From G965247475 sp965247475 (lineage in GTDB: Bacteria; Chloroflexota; UBA11872): a stretch of 64,000 nt of DNA. A program made the position numbers and the translations under genes. Under the pieces are notes generated by a model, which saw nothing but the letters and a program-made list of their open reading frames with translations, ran no database searches and had not been told where the DNA came from. The stretch lies in assembly GCA_965247475.1 (NCBI GenBank), contig OZ252016.1, positions 1,612,001 to 1,676,000 on the forward strand. The letters are read 5' to 3'. This document shows, one piece after another, positions 33,699 to 40,911 of this stretch; the stretch's first letter is position 1, and each line of letters starts with the position of its first letter.

Positions 33699-33712
33699 AG
33701 AATCGCGGCCAG

Positions 33713-33735
33713 GCGCGCCCCGCTCGTGGGCGCGC
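33713..33735. terminator. Hairpin in convergent gap
   Basis: GCGCGCCC (33713-33720) pairs perfectly with GGGCGCGC (33728-33735) around a 7-base loop, between the convergent TIM-barrel and ABC permease genes. There is no T-run on either side, so factor-independent termination is uncertain. Confidence 0.4.
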
Positions 33736-33736
33736 G

Positions 33737-34819
33737 CTATTCGAACTTAAAGAAGCGCACCGCCAGCGCGAAGAACACGGCCAGAAAGGCCGCCATGACT
33801 CCTAGGTTGAGGGCCATCGGGTAGAGCGGCGCGCCCCCGGTCATGAGCTGACGGACGGCGTCTCCCAGGTAGGTCAGCGGGAGCAGGTTGATCAGCGGGC
33901 GGAGCCACTCAGGCATGGCCTCCACGGGGAAGAACACGCCGGACAGGAACATCATGGGGAACGTGAAGACCTGGGCGAGGGGGAAGAACCCCTGCTCGGT
34001 CTTGGCGAACGCGCCGAGGAAGAACCCGATCGCGAGGAAGGCGAGCGCGCCCAGCGCGAGAACGCCGGCGAGCGCGGGCAGGTTGCCGAGCAGCTTGACG
34101 CCAAACGCCAAGCGGCCAATCGCGATCAGCATGGCGGCCTGAACGAACACGACCACCACCCGGATCGTCACGTCGGCGCCCACCAGCGTGAACCGTGACA
34201 GCGGGGTGGCCTGCAGACGGCGCAGCACGCGCCGCTCGCGCAGCGATACCAGGTTCACCGACCCGAAGATCCCGGCGTTCATGACGCTCATGGCGACGAT
34301 GCCGGGAATGATGAAGTCAAGCGTGCTCAGGCGCTCCGACTGCAGGGTGCTAAACGAGGCGAACACGACCGGCCGGGTGTTCGAGATGTTGCGGTCGGCC
34401 ACCTCGAGGGCGCGCTCGATTACCGGCACCACGACCTGCGAGGTTGTTTGCTGCGATGGGTCGAAGCTGACGTCGACGGGAATCGGCGCGCCGGCGTCAA
34501 TCGCGGCGCCGAAGCCCTTCGGGATCACGATGACCGCGCGTCGCTCACCATCCCGCAAGCGCTGGACCTCGGCCGCTTCGTCGCCGGCGGAGATCTCGAA
34601 GACGTCCATCCCGCCGAGGGTCTCCGCAACAACCGCGGCCTGTGGCGAAGCGTCCTGGTTGACGAGCCCGACGTTGTAGGACTGGCCGCCCTCGCGCCCG
34701 AAGATGAGCCCGAACACGACGACGAACAGGATCGGGAACGCAATGGTCCAGAAGACCGCGGCGCGGTCGCGGAAGAACTCGCGGAGGTTGGCCCGCGAGA
34801 GCGTCAGATAGGCCCTCAA
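33737..34819 (-). CDS. ABC-2 type exporter permease
   Basis: 360 residues of the ABC-2 family. The first span is RAAVFWTIAFPILFVVVFGLIF, followed by an external domain of about 150 residues, then five further spans in the C-terminal half. The block MSVMNAGIFGSVNLVSLRERRVLRRLQATPLSR is the conserved coupling region of DrrB/YhhJ-like permeases (shown here in part: residues about 175-210). It overlaps its ATPase gene by 4 bases (ATGA), so both are translated together. Such exporters carry drugs, lipids or surface polymers out of the cell; the substrate is not evident from neighbours. Confidence 0.88.
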   Translation of the reverse strand: MRAYLTLSRANLREFFRDRAAVFWTIAFPILFVVVFGLIFGREGGQSYNVGLVNQDASPQAAVVAETLGGMDVFEISAGDEAAEVQRLRDGERRAVIVIPKGFGAAIDAGAPIPVDVSFDPSQQTTSQVVVPVIERALEVADRNISNTRPVVFASFSTLQSERLSTLDFIIPGIVAMSVMNAGIFGSVNLVSLRERRVLRRLQATPLSRFTLVGADVTIRVVVVFVQAAMLIAIGRLAFGVKLLGNLPALAGVLALGALAFLAIGFFLGAFAKTEQGFFPLAQVFTFPMMFLSGVFFPVEAMPEWLRPLINLLPLTYLGDAVRQLMTGGAPLYPMALNLGVMAAFLAVFFALAVRFFKFE

Positions 34820-35730
34820 TCTCGCAGCGTCCTGCCGGTGAGCTTGAGGAACACATCCTCGAGCGTGGCACGGCGAACCTGGAGGTTCTCGATCGGCGCT
34901 TCGCGCCGTTCGGCGAGGCTCAGCAGGGCGCCCATCGTCTCGGGCACGTTGGCGCTGTACAGCCGGAACTGCTCGGCGTTGAGGCTGGCGTCAGTCACGG
35001 ACGGCAGGGCGCCGAGCTCCTCGGTGGTCAAGCCGTCCCGCTGCGAGAACTCGATCGCATCCTCGGAGAAGTTCTGCCGCACGAGCTTGCGCGGAGTCTC
35101 GAGCGCGATGATCTTGCCGTGGTCCATGACGGCGACCCGGTCGGCTAGGCGCTCGGCCTCCTCCATGTAGTGGGTGGTGAGGAAGATCGTGCGCCCGTCC
35201 TTGCGCAGCTCCTCGATGAACTCCCACAGATTGCGTCGCGCGGCCGGATCCATGCCGGTGGTGGGCTCGTCGAGAAACACGATCTCGGGATCGTTGACGA
35301 CCGCGAGCGCAACCGAGAGCCGCTGCTGTTGGCCGCCGGAGAGGTCCTTGACGAGCCCCGCTCGCCGTTCCTCGAGCCCCAGGGTCTGGATGAGGCGGTC
35401 GGCCACGCCCGAGCGCCCGTAGAACGACGCGAACAGCTCGATGACTTCGTGCACGCGGAGTCTGGGGTACAGCGCGACCTGCTGAAGCTGGACGCCGATT
35501 CGAAACTTGATCGAACGCCCCGCGGCGTCCGGGTCCAGGCCCAGCACCATGACCTCGCCGCCGTCCCGTTTGCGCAGGCCTTCCAGAATCTCGACCGTGG
35601 TCGTCTTGCCGGCGCCGTTGGGCCCCAGCATGCCGAAGACCTCGCCCTGCTCGACGGTGAATGACACGCCGCGGACGGCCTGGACATCGTCGTAGGCCTT
35701 CCGCAGCTCCCGGACTTCAATGACTGCCAT
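34816..35730 (-). CDS. ABC transporter ATP-binding protein
   Basis: 304-residue nucleotide-binding subunit of the adjacent ABC-2 exporter. Walker A is GPNGAGKTTTVEIL (about residue 35), the Q-loop is GVQLQQVALYP, the signature is LSGGQQQRLSVALAV, Walker B with the catalytic Glu is IVFLDEPTTGMDP, and the H-loop is LTTHYMEEAERL. The C-terminal 80 residues are the extension common in DrrA-like exporter ATPases, which modulates the dimer. Its stop overlaps the start of the permease. A start at 35730 (ATG) gives the family opening IEVRELRKAYDDVQAV. No regulator is adjacent. Confidence 0.93.
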   Translation of the reverse strand: MAVIEVRELRKAYDDVQAVRGVSFTVEQGEVFGMLGPNGAGKTTTVEILEGLRKRDGGEVMVLGLDPDAAGRSIKFRIGVQLQQVALYPRLRVHEVIELFASFYGRSGVADRLIQTLGLEERRAGLVKDLSGGQQQRLSVALAVVNDPEIVFLDEPTTGMDPAARRNLWEFIEELRKDGRTIFLTTHYMEEAERLADRVAVMDHGKIIALETPRKLVRQNFSEDAIEFSQRDGLTTEELGALPSVTDASLNAEQFRLYSANVPETMGALLSLAERREAPIENLQVRRATLEDVFLKLTGRTLRD

Positions 35731-35814
35731 GGCGGCACACCGTCAGACGAAGGCGACGCGAGCGTACAGCGGAACTCGCCCACGGTTTGAGAGATATCTC
35801 ACGGACGCAGCGAC

Positions 35815-37830
35815 CTATCCGGGCGCCGTTTGTCGCGCGAGCATCAGCGCCTCGCTCGCATCGACCGACGCGCTCCACTCCGACGGCACCCAGGCGGTGG
35901 CGTCGGGCTGCACGACGATCGCCGGCCCGTGGAACTGGAATCCGGCCGGAAGCTCGTCGCGCGCGAACACGGGGACCCGGCGCCGCCGCCCGCGGTCGAT
36001 TGCGATCGTCGTGCCGGAAGCGGCGGGCGCCGCGCCGCGACGGGCGCGGACGCGCGGCAGCGGCGGCTGCGCCACCGACGCGCGCAGGCGCGCCACGACC
36101 ATCTCGACCGGCGCATCCAGCCGGCTGTGCGCATATCGCCGCTCGTGCCGGCGATGAAACTCCGCAGTGGCGGCTCGCATGCCGCCGGGACCGTACGGCA
36201 CGTTGATCTCGAACGACTGCCCGGCGTAGCGCATGTCGATCGAGCGGCTGAGCTCGCGTCCGGCGCGAGCCGGAAAGTCGCGGCGCGCGGCGGCCGCCAT
36301 GTCGCTGAACGCGGCGCGCAGCCGAGCGGTCGTGAGAGCCGCGCCGCGTCGCAGCAGGGTCACGGAGTAGTCGCGTGTGTGCGCGCCGGCCAGCGCGCCC
36401 AGCGCCGAGAGAACGCCGGGGAAGCGCGGCACGAGCACCGCGTCGATCTCGAGCCGCTCCGCAAGCGCGCACGCGTGCATCGGGCCGGCGCCGCCGAACG
36501 CGATGAGCACGAAGTCACGCGGGTCGAAGCCCCGCTCCAGCGTGATCACTCGGAGCGCGCGCTCCATGTGTGCGTTGGCAACGGTCACCACCGCGCTGGC
36601 GGCCTCGATGCGAGCGGCGCGGGTCCCACCGTCACCGGATGTCAACCGGTCGATCGCGCGCGCGGCCAGCTCGGGCTCCAGCCGGACGCTCGCGCCGAGG
36701 GCTGCGTCCGCAGCGAGCCGCCCGAGCACGAGATTGGCGTCGGTGACCGTGGGCTCGATTCCGCCCCGGCCGTAACAGGCGGGGCCTGGATCGGCGCCGG
36801 CGCTCCGTGGACCCACTCGAAGCGCCCCGGCCTCGTCGCGATATGCGATCGACCCCCCGCCCGCACCCACCGTGTGGATCTCGGTCATCGGGATCGCGAT
36901 CGGCGTGCCGGCGACCATTCCTTCGGTCGTCCTGAGCGGTTCGCCCGGACACAGCGACACGTCGGTGGAGGTTCCCCCCATGTCGAGGGTGACGATCTCC
37001 CCGAACCCCGACTCCTGCGCGGCGTGCAGGGCGCCCACGACACCGGCGGCCGGGCCGCTGAGCACCGTGCGAACCGGTCGGGCGGCGGCCTCGTCCGCGC
37101 GCAACAGCCCACCATTCGACTGGATGATCCAGAGCGGCCCAGGGACCCGCTGACGGAGCCGTCGGATCGCTCCGGCCGTGACGGGCGCGACGTAGGCATC
37201 GACGACGGTCGTGGCGGTGCGCTCGAATTCACGATATTCGGGCAGGACCTCGGACGAGATCGAGACGAGACGGACGCCGGCTCGTCTCAGCGCCGCGCGC
37301 ACGGCCCGCTCGTGCGCCGGACGAAGAAAGCTGAACAGCAAGGACACGGCCGCCGAGTCGGGCTTCAGGCGTCCCGCGGATCGCTCGACCTCGCGCAGCG
37401 ACTCGGCGCTCAGGTCGCGCACGACGGAACCGTCGGCCGCCACCCGCTCCTCGACCTGCAGCCGGCGCCGGCGCGGGATGAGCGGTTCGGGCTTGCGGGG
37501 CTCGATGGCGTAGAGGTTCGGACGCATCTGACGTCCGATCTCCAGGACATCCCGGAAACCCTCGGTCGTGACCAACACGGCGCGCGCGCCCGTGCGCTCG
37601 AGCAACGCGTTGGTCGCGACGGTCGAGCCGTAGATCACGGCTTCGGCCTCACCGATCCCGGCGGCCGCGAGGCCGGCGGCGACCGCCTCGTCCGGCGCAC
37701 GCGGATCGCTTGGCAGCTTCAGCGTATGCAGCTTGCCTTCGAGGACGAAGACGAAGTCGGTGAACGTGCCACCGACATCAATCCCAACCCGGATTCCGCC
37801 CACGGTGGAAGATGTGCGACGCGATGCCAT
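35815..37830 (-). CDS. Hydantoinase/oxoprolinase family protein (HyuA), orphan 2
   Basis: 671 residues from the ATG at 37830, which gives the clean family opening GIRVGIDVGGTFTDFVFV; earlier in-frame codons would add nearly 100 Arg-rich residues typical of non-coding GC-rich DNA. Other blocks are YGSTVATNALLERTGA, VLSGPAAGVVGAL, EIVTLDMGGTSTDVSL, HTVGAGGGSIAYRDE, GADPGPACYGRGG and LIAFGGAGPMHACALAE. These are the full set of HyuA N-terminal and A-type domains. HyuB, normally fused or adjacent, is missing on both sides. It starts 177 bases from rex and is divergent from it. Likely an ATP-dependent cyclic amide or ketone-activating subunit, with its partner encoded elsewhere. Confidence 0.85.
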   Translation of the reverse strand: MASRRTSSTVGGIRVGIDVGGTFTDFVFVLEGKLHTLKLPSDPRAPDEAVAAGLAAAGIGEAEAVIYGSTVATNALLERTGARAVLVTTEGFRDVLEIGRQMRPNLYAIEPRKPEPLIPRRRRLQVEERVAADGSVVRDLSAESLREVERSAGRLKPDSAAVSLLFSFLRPAHERAVRAALRRAGVRLVSISSEVLPEYREFERTATTVVDAYVAPVTAGAIRRLRQRVPGPLWIIQSNGGLLRADEAAARPVRTVLSGPAAGVVGALHAAQESGFGEIVTLDMGGTSTDVSLCPGEPLRTTEGMVAGTPIAIPMTEIHTVGAGGGSIAYRDEAGALRVGPRSAGADPGPACYGRGGIEPTVTDANLVLGRLAADAALGASVRLEPELAARAIDRLTSGDGGTRAARIEAASAVVTVANAHMERALRVITLERGFDPRDFVLIAFGGAGPMHACALAERLEIDAVLVPRFPGVLSALGALAGAHTRDYSVTLLRRGAALTTARLRAAFSDMAAAARRDFPARAGRELSRSIDMRYAGQSFEINVPYGPGGMRAATAEFHRRHERRYAHSRLDAPVEMVVARLRASVAQPPLPRVRARRGAAPAASGTTIAIDRGRRRRVPVFARDELPAGFQFHGPAIVVQPDATAWVPSEWSASVDASEALMLARQTAPG

Positions 37831-38006
37831 CGAGATCCAGATACGCGCGGCCGACGTGAGGATAGGCGGCCCACGCCGCCGGTCAAGAACGGACCGCCCG
37901 GGCGGCGCGATTGCCGCGGCGGCCGGAGTCCGGGAGGGCCATGCTGGAGTGCCGCGGCCCGCCCGGCCCCACCTGCGCCGTCGGCGTAGGCCGCTTGACC
38001 ACCGCC

Positions 38007-38642
38007 ATGACGCGTCGTCGCGCGGATCAGCGCGTTCCACCGACCACGATTCGACGCCTCTCGACGTACTACCGCGTGCTCGGCACCCAGCAGAGCGCCG
38101 GCGCGCAGAACCTGTCATCGGAAACGCTCAGTCAACTGACCGGGTTCAGCGCGGCGCAGGTCCGCCGTGACCTGACGTACTTCGGGTCCTTCGGCAAACG
38201 CGGCGTGGGCTACGCGGTCGCCGACCTGCGCGAGCAGCTGGCGAAGATTCTGGGGATCGACCGAACCTGGCGCGTCGGGCTGATCGGCGCGGGCAATCTC
38301 GGCTCGGCGCTGCTGGCCTATCGGGGGTTCGCCCTCCAGGGATTCCACATCGAGGCGGCATTCGATACCGACCCGACGAAGATCGGCAAGCGGATCGGAT
38401 CGGCGACGGTGGCGCCGATCGACGAGCTCGAGGCCGCGATCCGCGACCGCAAGATCGACCTGATCCTGGTGGCCGTGCCCGCCGACGCGGCGCAGTCCGT
38501 CGTGGACGAGGCCGTACGTGCCGGCGCGCGCGCGATCCTCAACTTCGCGCACGCGCAGCTGCGCGTGCCGCCCGCCGTGCACCTGTCCAACGTCGACCTT
38601 TCGATGGAGGTCGAGCACCTCTCGTATTCCCTGAGCACGTGA
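38007..38642 (+). CDS. rex: Redox-sensing transcriptional repressor Rex
   Basis: Rex binds DNA when NADH/NAD+ is low and leaves it when NADH rises, so it controls respiratory and fermentative genes. From the ATG at 38007 the product is 211 residues, the normal size; earlier starts add a GC-rich extension. The winged-helix domain contains IRRLSTYYRVLGTQQSAG and SAAQVRRDLTYFGSFGKRGVGY, where the recognition helix and wing lie. The NAD-binding Rossmann fold has GLIGAGNLGSALL (94-99 for GAGNLG) and the dimer region ends with the swapped C-terminal helix. A Rex-like operator lies 45 bases after the stop codon, ahead of nuoA. This supports control of the complex I operon by Rex. Confidence 0.95.
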   Translation: MTRRRADQRVPPTTIRRLSTYYRVLGTQQSAGAQNLSSETLSQLTGFSAAQVRRDLTYFGSFGKRGVGYAVADLREQLAKILGIDRTWRVGLIGAGNLGSALLAYRGFALQGFHIEAAFDTDPTKIGKRIGSATVAPIDELEAAIRDRKIDLILVAVPADAAQSVVDEAVRAGARAILNFAHAQLRVPPAVHLSNVDLSMEVEHLSYSLST

Positions 38643-38670
38643 GCTTCTCGCGCCGCGGTTCGCCGACTCG

Positions 38671-38676
38671 TATCAT
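38671..38676 (+). promoter_or_regulatory. Candidate -10 for the nuo operon
   Basis: TATCAT lies 63 bases before the nuoA ATG and 10 bases before the Rex-like operator, so the operator would cover the start site. The -35 region is weak. Confidence 0.4.
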
Positions 38677-38686
38677 GTCGCCGAGT

Positions 38687-38704
38687 TTGTGAATTTGATC
38701 ACCA
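38687..38704 (+). promoter_or_regulatory. Rex-like operator upstream of nuoA
   Basis: TTGTGAATTTGATCACCA: the left half is a perfect TTGTGAA, and the right half (ATCACCA) matches five of seven bases of TTCACAA, with the 4-base spacing of known Rex sites. It sits between rex and nuoA, just after a candidate -10. A 7-bp inverted repeat GATCACC/GGTGATC also starts within it and ends at about 38724. Confidence 0.6.
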
Positions 38705-38738
38705 GCTCCGCTGGGGCGGGTGATCGCGCGGGACCAGA

Positions 38739-39101
38739 ATGCCGTCCTGGATCGCCATTGTCCTCCTGATTGTGCTGGCGCTCCTGTTTTCGGTCGGCAG
38801 TCTCGCGGGCAGCATCATCATCAAGCCGCGGCGCCGCGAGCTTGTGAAGAATCAGGCCTACGAGTCGGGCGTTGCGCCGATCGGGGACGCGCGCGGGCGG
38901 CAGAACGTTCGCTTCTACCTGGTGGCGATGCTGTTCCTGGTGTTCGACGTGGAGCTGGTCTTCATGTACCCCTGGGTGCTGTACTTCAACGCGCTCGATG
39001 ACAAGGTGTTCTTGCTGATCGAGATCGTGGTGTTCATCGGAATCCTGCTGGTCGCATACTTCTACGCGTGGCGCAAAGGCGCGCTGGATTGGAATCGCTA
39101 G
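38739..39101 (+). CDS. nuoA: Complex I subunit A
   Basis: Small membrane subunit of NADH:quinone oxidoreductase. The 120 residues have three spans (about 3-25, 62-82 and 90-112), with the conserved acidic stretch in YLVAMLFLVFDVELVFMYPW, and the short KPRRRELVKNQAYESG loop that contacts the quinone channel. It opens the nuo operon. The next gene is nuoC, only 4 bases away, so the usual nuoB between them is missing. Confidence 0.92.
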   Translation: MPSWIAIVLLIVLALLFSVGSLAGSIIIKPRRRELVKNQAYESGVAPIGDARGRQNVRFYLVAMLFLVFDVELVFMYPWVLYFNALDDKVFLLIEIVVFIGILLVAYFYAWRKGALDWNR

Positions 39102-39105
39102 CGAC

Positions 39106-39669
39106 GTGATCGAGATTGGCGCGACGCCGGCGCTGGAGCCGCACGCGATCGTCGACCGGGTGAAGTCGCTGACCGGCGACGCCTACCTGTCCGGCAGGGT
39201 CGATCGCGGCGATCCGATCGTGGAGGTCGCGAACCACGCGGCCGCCCCGCTGGGGCCGCGGCTGCGGGAGGACCCATCGCTGCTGTTCGAGCAGCTGGTG
39301 GACATCACCTGCGTGCACTGGCCACTCGACACCGGTCGTGAGTTCGAGCTCGTGTACCAGTACCGATCAGTGCGACGGAACCTATTTCTGCGAGTCAAGG
39401 CGCGGGTTTCGGAGTCGGAGTCCATCGCCTCGCTGGCCAACGACTTCCAGTCGGCCCGGTGGCTGGAGCGCGAGATTTACGATCTGTTCGGCGTCACATT
39501 TGATGGGCATCCGGATCTGCGCCGCATCCTGCTTCCCGAGGGATACGAGGGACACCCGCTGCGCAAGGACTATCCAGTTGAAGGCCCGACGTTTCCGGAC
39601 GACGCGCATCGCGCCGATCTGCTCGGGACGATGGACCCAGACGATTTCTGGACGGATGTCGATGGGTAG
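39106..39669 (+). CDS. nuoC: Complex I subunit C
   Basis: Peripheral-arm subunit of 187 residues that docks on NuoB, NuoD and NuoI. Visible family blocks are LVDITCVHWP, the central VRRNLFLRVKARV, SARWLEREIYDLFGVTFDGHPDLRRIL and GHPLRKDYPVEGP at the C-terminus. The start is GTG at 39106, 4 bases after nuoA. Its binding partner NuoB has no gene in this window. No fusion with NuoD is seen, as both are separate. Confidence 0.95.
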   Translation: MIEIGATPALEPHAIVDRVKSLTGDAYLSGRVDRGDPIVEVANHAAAPLGPRLREDPSLLFEQLVDITCVHWPLDTGREFELVYQYRSVRRNLFLRVKARVSESESIASLANDFQSARWLEREIYDLFGVTFDGHPDLRRILLPEGYEGHPLRKDYPVEGPTFPDDAHRADLLGTMDPDDFWTDVDG

Positions 39670-39678
39670 ACCGCGCGT

Positions 39679-40911
39679 ATGAGGGCAGAGCCGACCGCCG
39701 CGGGCATGCCGATCGATCTCGAGCGCCTGGGCGAAAACGAGATGGTCCTGAACATGGGGCCCCAGCATCCGAGCACGCACGGTGTCTTGCGACTGATGCT
39801 CACCATCGAGGGCGAGACGGTGGGCGCGGCCCAGGCCGATGCCGGTTACCTGCATCGGGGCGTCGAGAAGCTGCTGGAAGCGCACGACTATCGGGGCGGG
39901 ATCACGCTGACGGACCGAATGGACTACACCGCGGGCCCCTCCAACAACGTCGGCTACCTGTCGGCGATCGAGAAGCTGCTCCGGATCGAGGACGAAATCC
40001 CGGCGCGCGCACGGTACCTGCGGACGGCGGTGGCGGAGCTGTCGCGCCTGGGGGCGCACCACATCTGGATCGGGACGCACGGGATGGACATCGGCGCGAT
40101 GTCGGCCTTCCTGTGGTCGCTGCGAGAGCGCGAGCGCGTACTGAAGCTGTTCGAGGAGGCGTGCGGAGCGCGCCTGACCACATCGTTCATGCGGGTCGGA
40201 GGCACCGGGCCACACGACGTCGGTGAAGACTGGCTGGAAAAGGCCGATCAGTTTCTGGACACGTATCACCTCGACGACCTGAACGACCTGCTCACGGGGA
40301 ACGAGATCTTCCAGGAGCGGACGCGCGGGGTGGGCGTGATCTCGACCGAGCTGGCGCTCAGCTATGGGTTGACAGGGCCATGCCTGCGCGGCTCCGGCGT
40401 CCAATGGGATCTGCGCAAGGCGCGTCCTTACGCGGCCTACGGCGATGTGGAGTTCGATGTCCCGGTTTATACCGAGGGTGATGTGTACGCGCGATACCTG
40501 GTGCGGCTCAGCGAGATGTACCAGTCGGCGCGAATCATCCGGCAGTGCGTGGCGGCCTTGCGCGAGCTGCCGCCGGACGCGCCGTCGGACGCACGGCTGC
40601 CCGAGATCGTGTCACCGGACGTGACGCGCGTGCCCGTGGACATGGAAGCGATGATCAATCACTTCAAGCTCGTGATGCACGGGGTGGAACCGGCGCCGGG
40701 CGAGGCGTACTTTGCGGTGGAAGCGCCCAAGGGCGAGCTTGGCTACTACTTCATCAGCGACGGGACCGGCAAGCCCTACCGATGCCACGTGCGATCGCCC
40801 TCCTTCGTGAATCTGTCGGTGATCGAAGACCTGGCGGTCGGGGGGCTGATCGCGGACACCGTGGCGATTCTCGGCAGCCTCGACTTTGTGGTCGGTGAGG
40901 TCGATCGATGA
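39679..40911 (+). CDS. nuoD: Complex I subunit D (49-kDa-like)
   Basis: 410-residue subunit that forms the quinone-binding pocket with NuoB. Key blocks are MVLNMGPQHPSTHGVLRL, with the conserved histidine in PQHPSTHG, YLHRGVEKLLE, the motif around DRMDYTAGPSNNVGYL and, in the last third, YYFISDGTGKPYRCHVRSPSF. The tail EVDR overlaps the nuoG start by 4 bases. No Ni-Fe cysteine pairs are present, so this is a complex I subunit rather than a hydrogenase large subunit. Confidence 0.97.
   Translation: MRAEPTAAGMPIDLERLGENEMVLNMGPQHPSTHGVLRLMLTIEGETVGAAQADAGYLHRGVEKLLEAHDYRGGITLTDRMDYTAGPSNNVGYLSAIEKLLRIEDEIPARARYLRTAVAELSRLGAHHIWIGTHGMDIGAMSAFLWSLRERERVLKLFEEACGARLTTSFMRVGGTGPHDVGEDWLEKADQFLDTYHLDDLNDLLTGNEIFQERTRGVGVISTELALSYGLTGPCLRGSGVQWDLRKARPYAAYGDVEFDVPVYTEGDVYARYLVRLSEMYQSARIIRQCVAALRELPPDAPSDARLPEIVSPDVTRVPVDMEAMINHFKLVMHGVEPAPGEAYFAVEAPKGELGYYFISDGTGKPYRCHVRSPSFVNLSVIEDLAVGGLIADTVAILGSLDFVVGEVDR

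Noticed and set aside
35815..38118. HyuA start at 38118
   Set aside because: Would add nearly 100 Arg/Ser-rich residues and overlap the 5' part of rex on the other strand; the family start lies at 37830.
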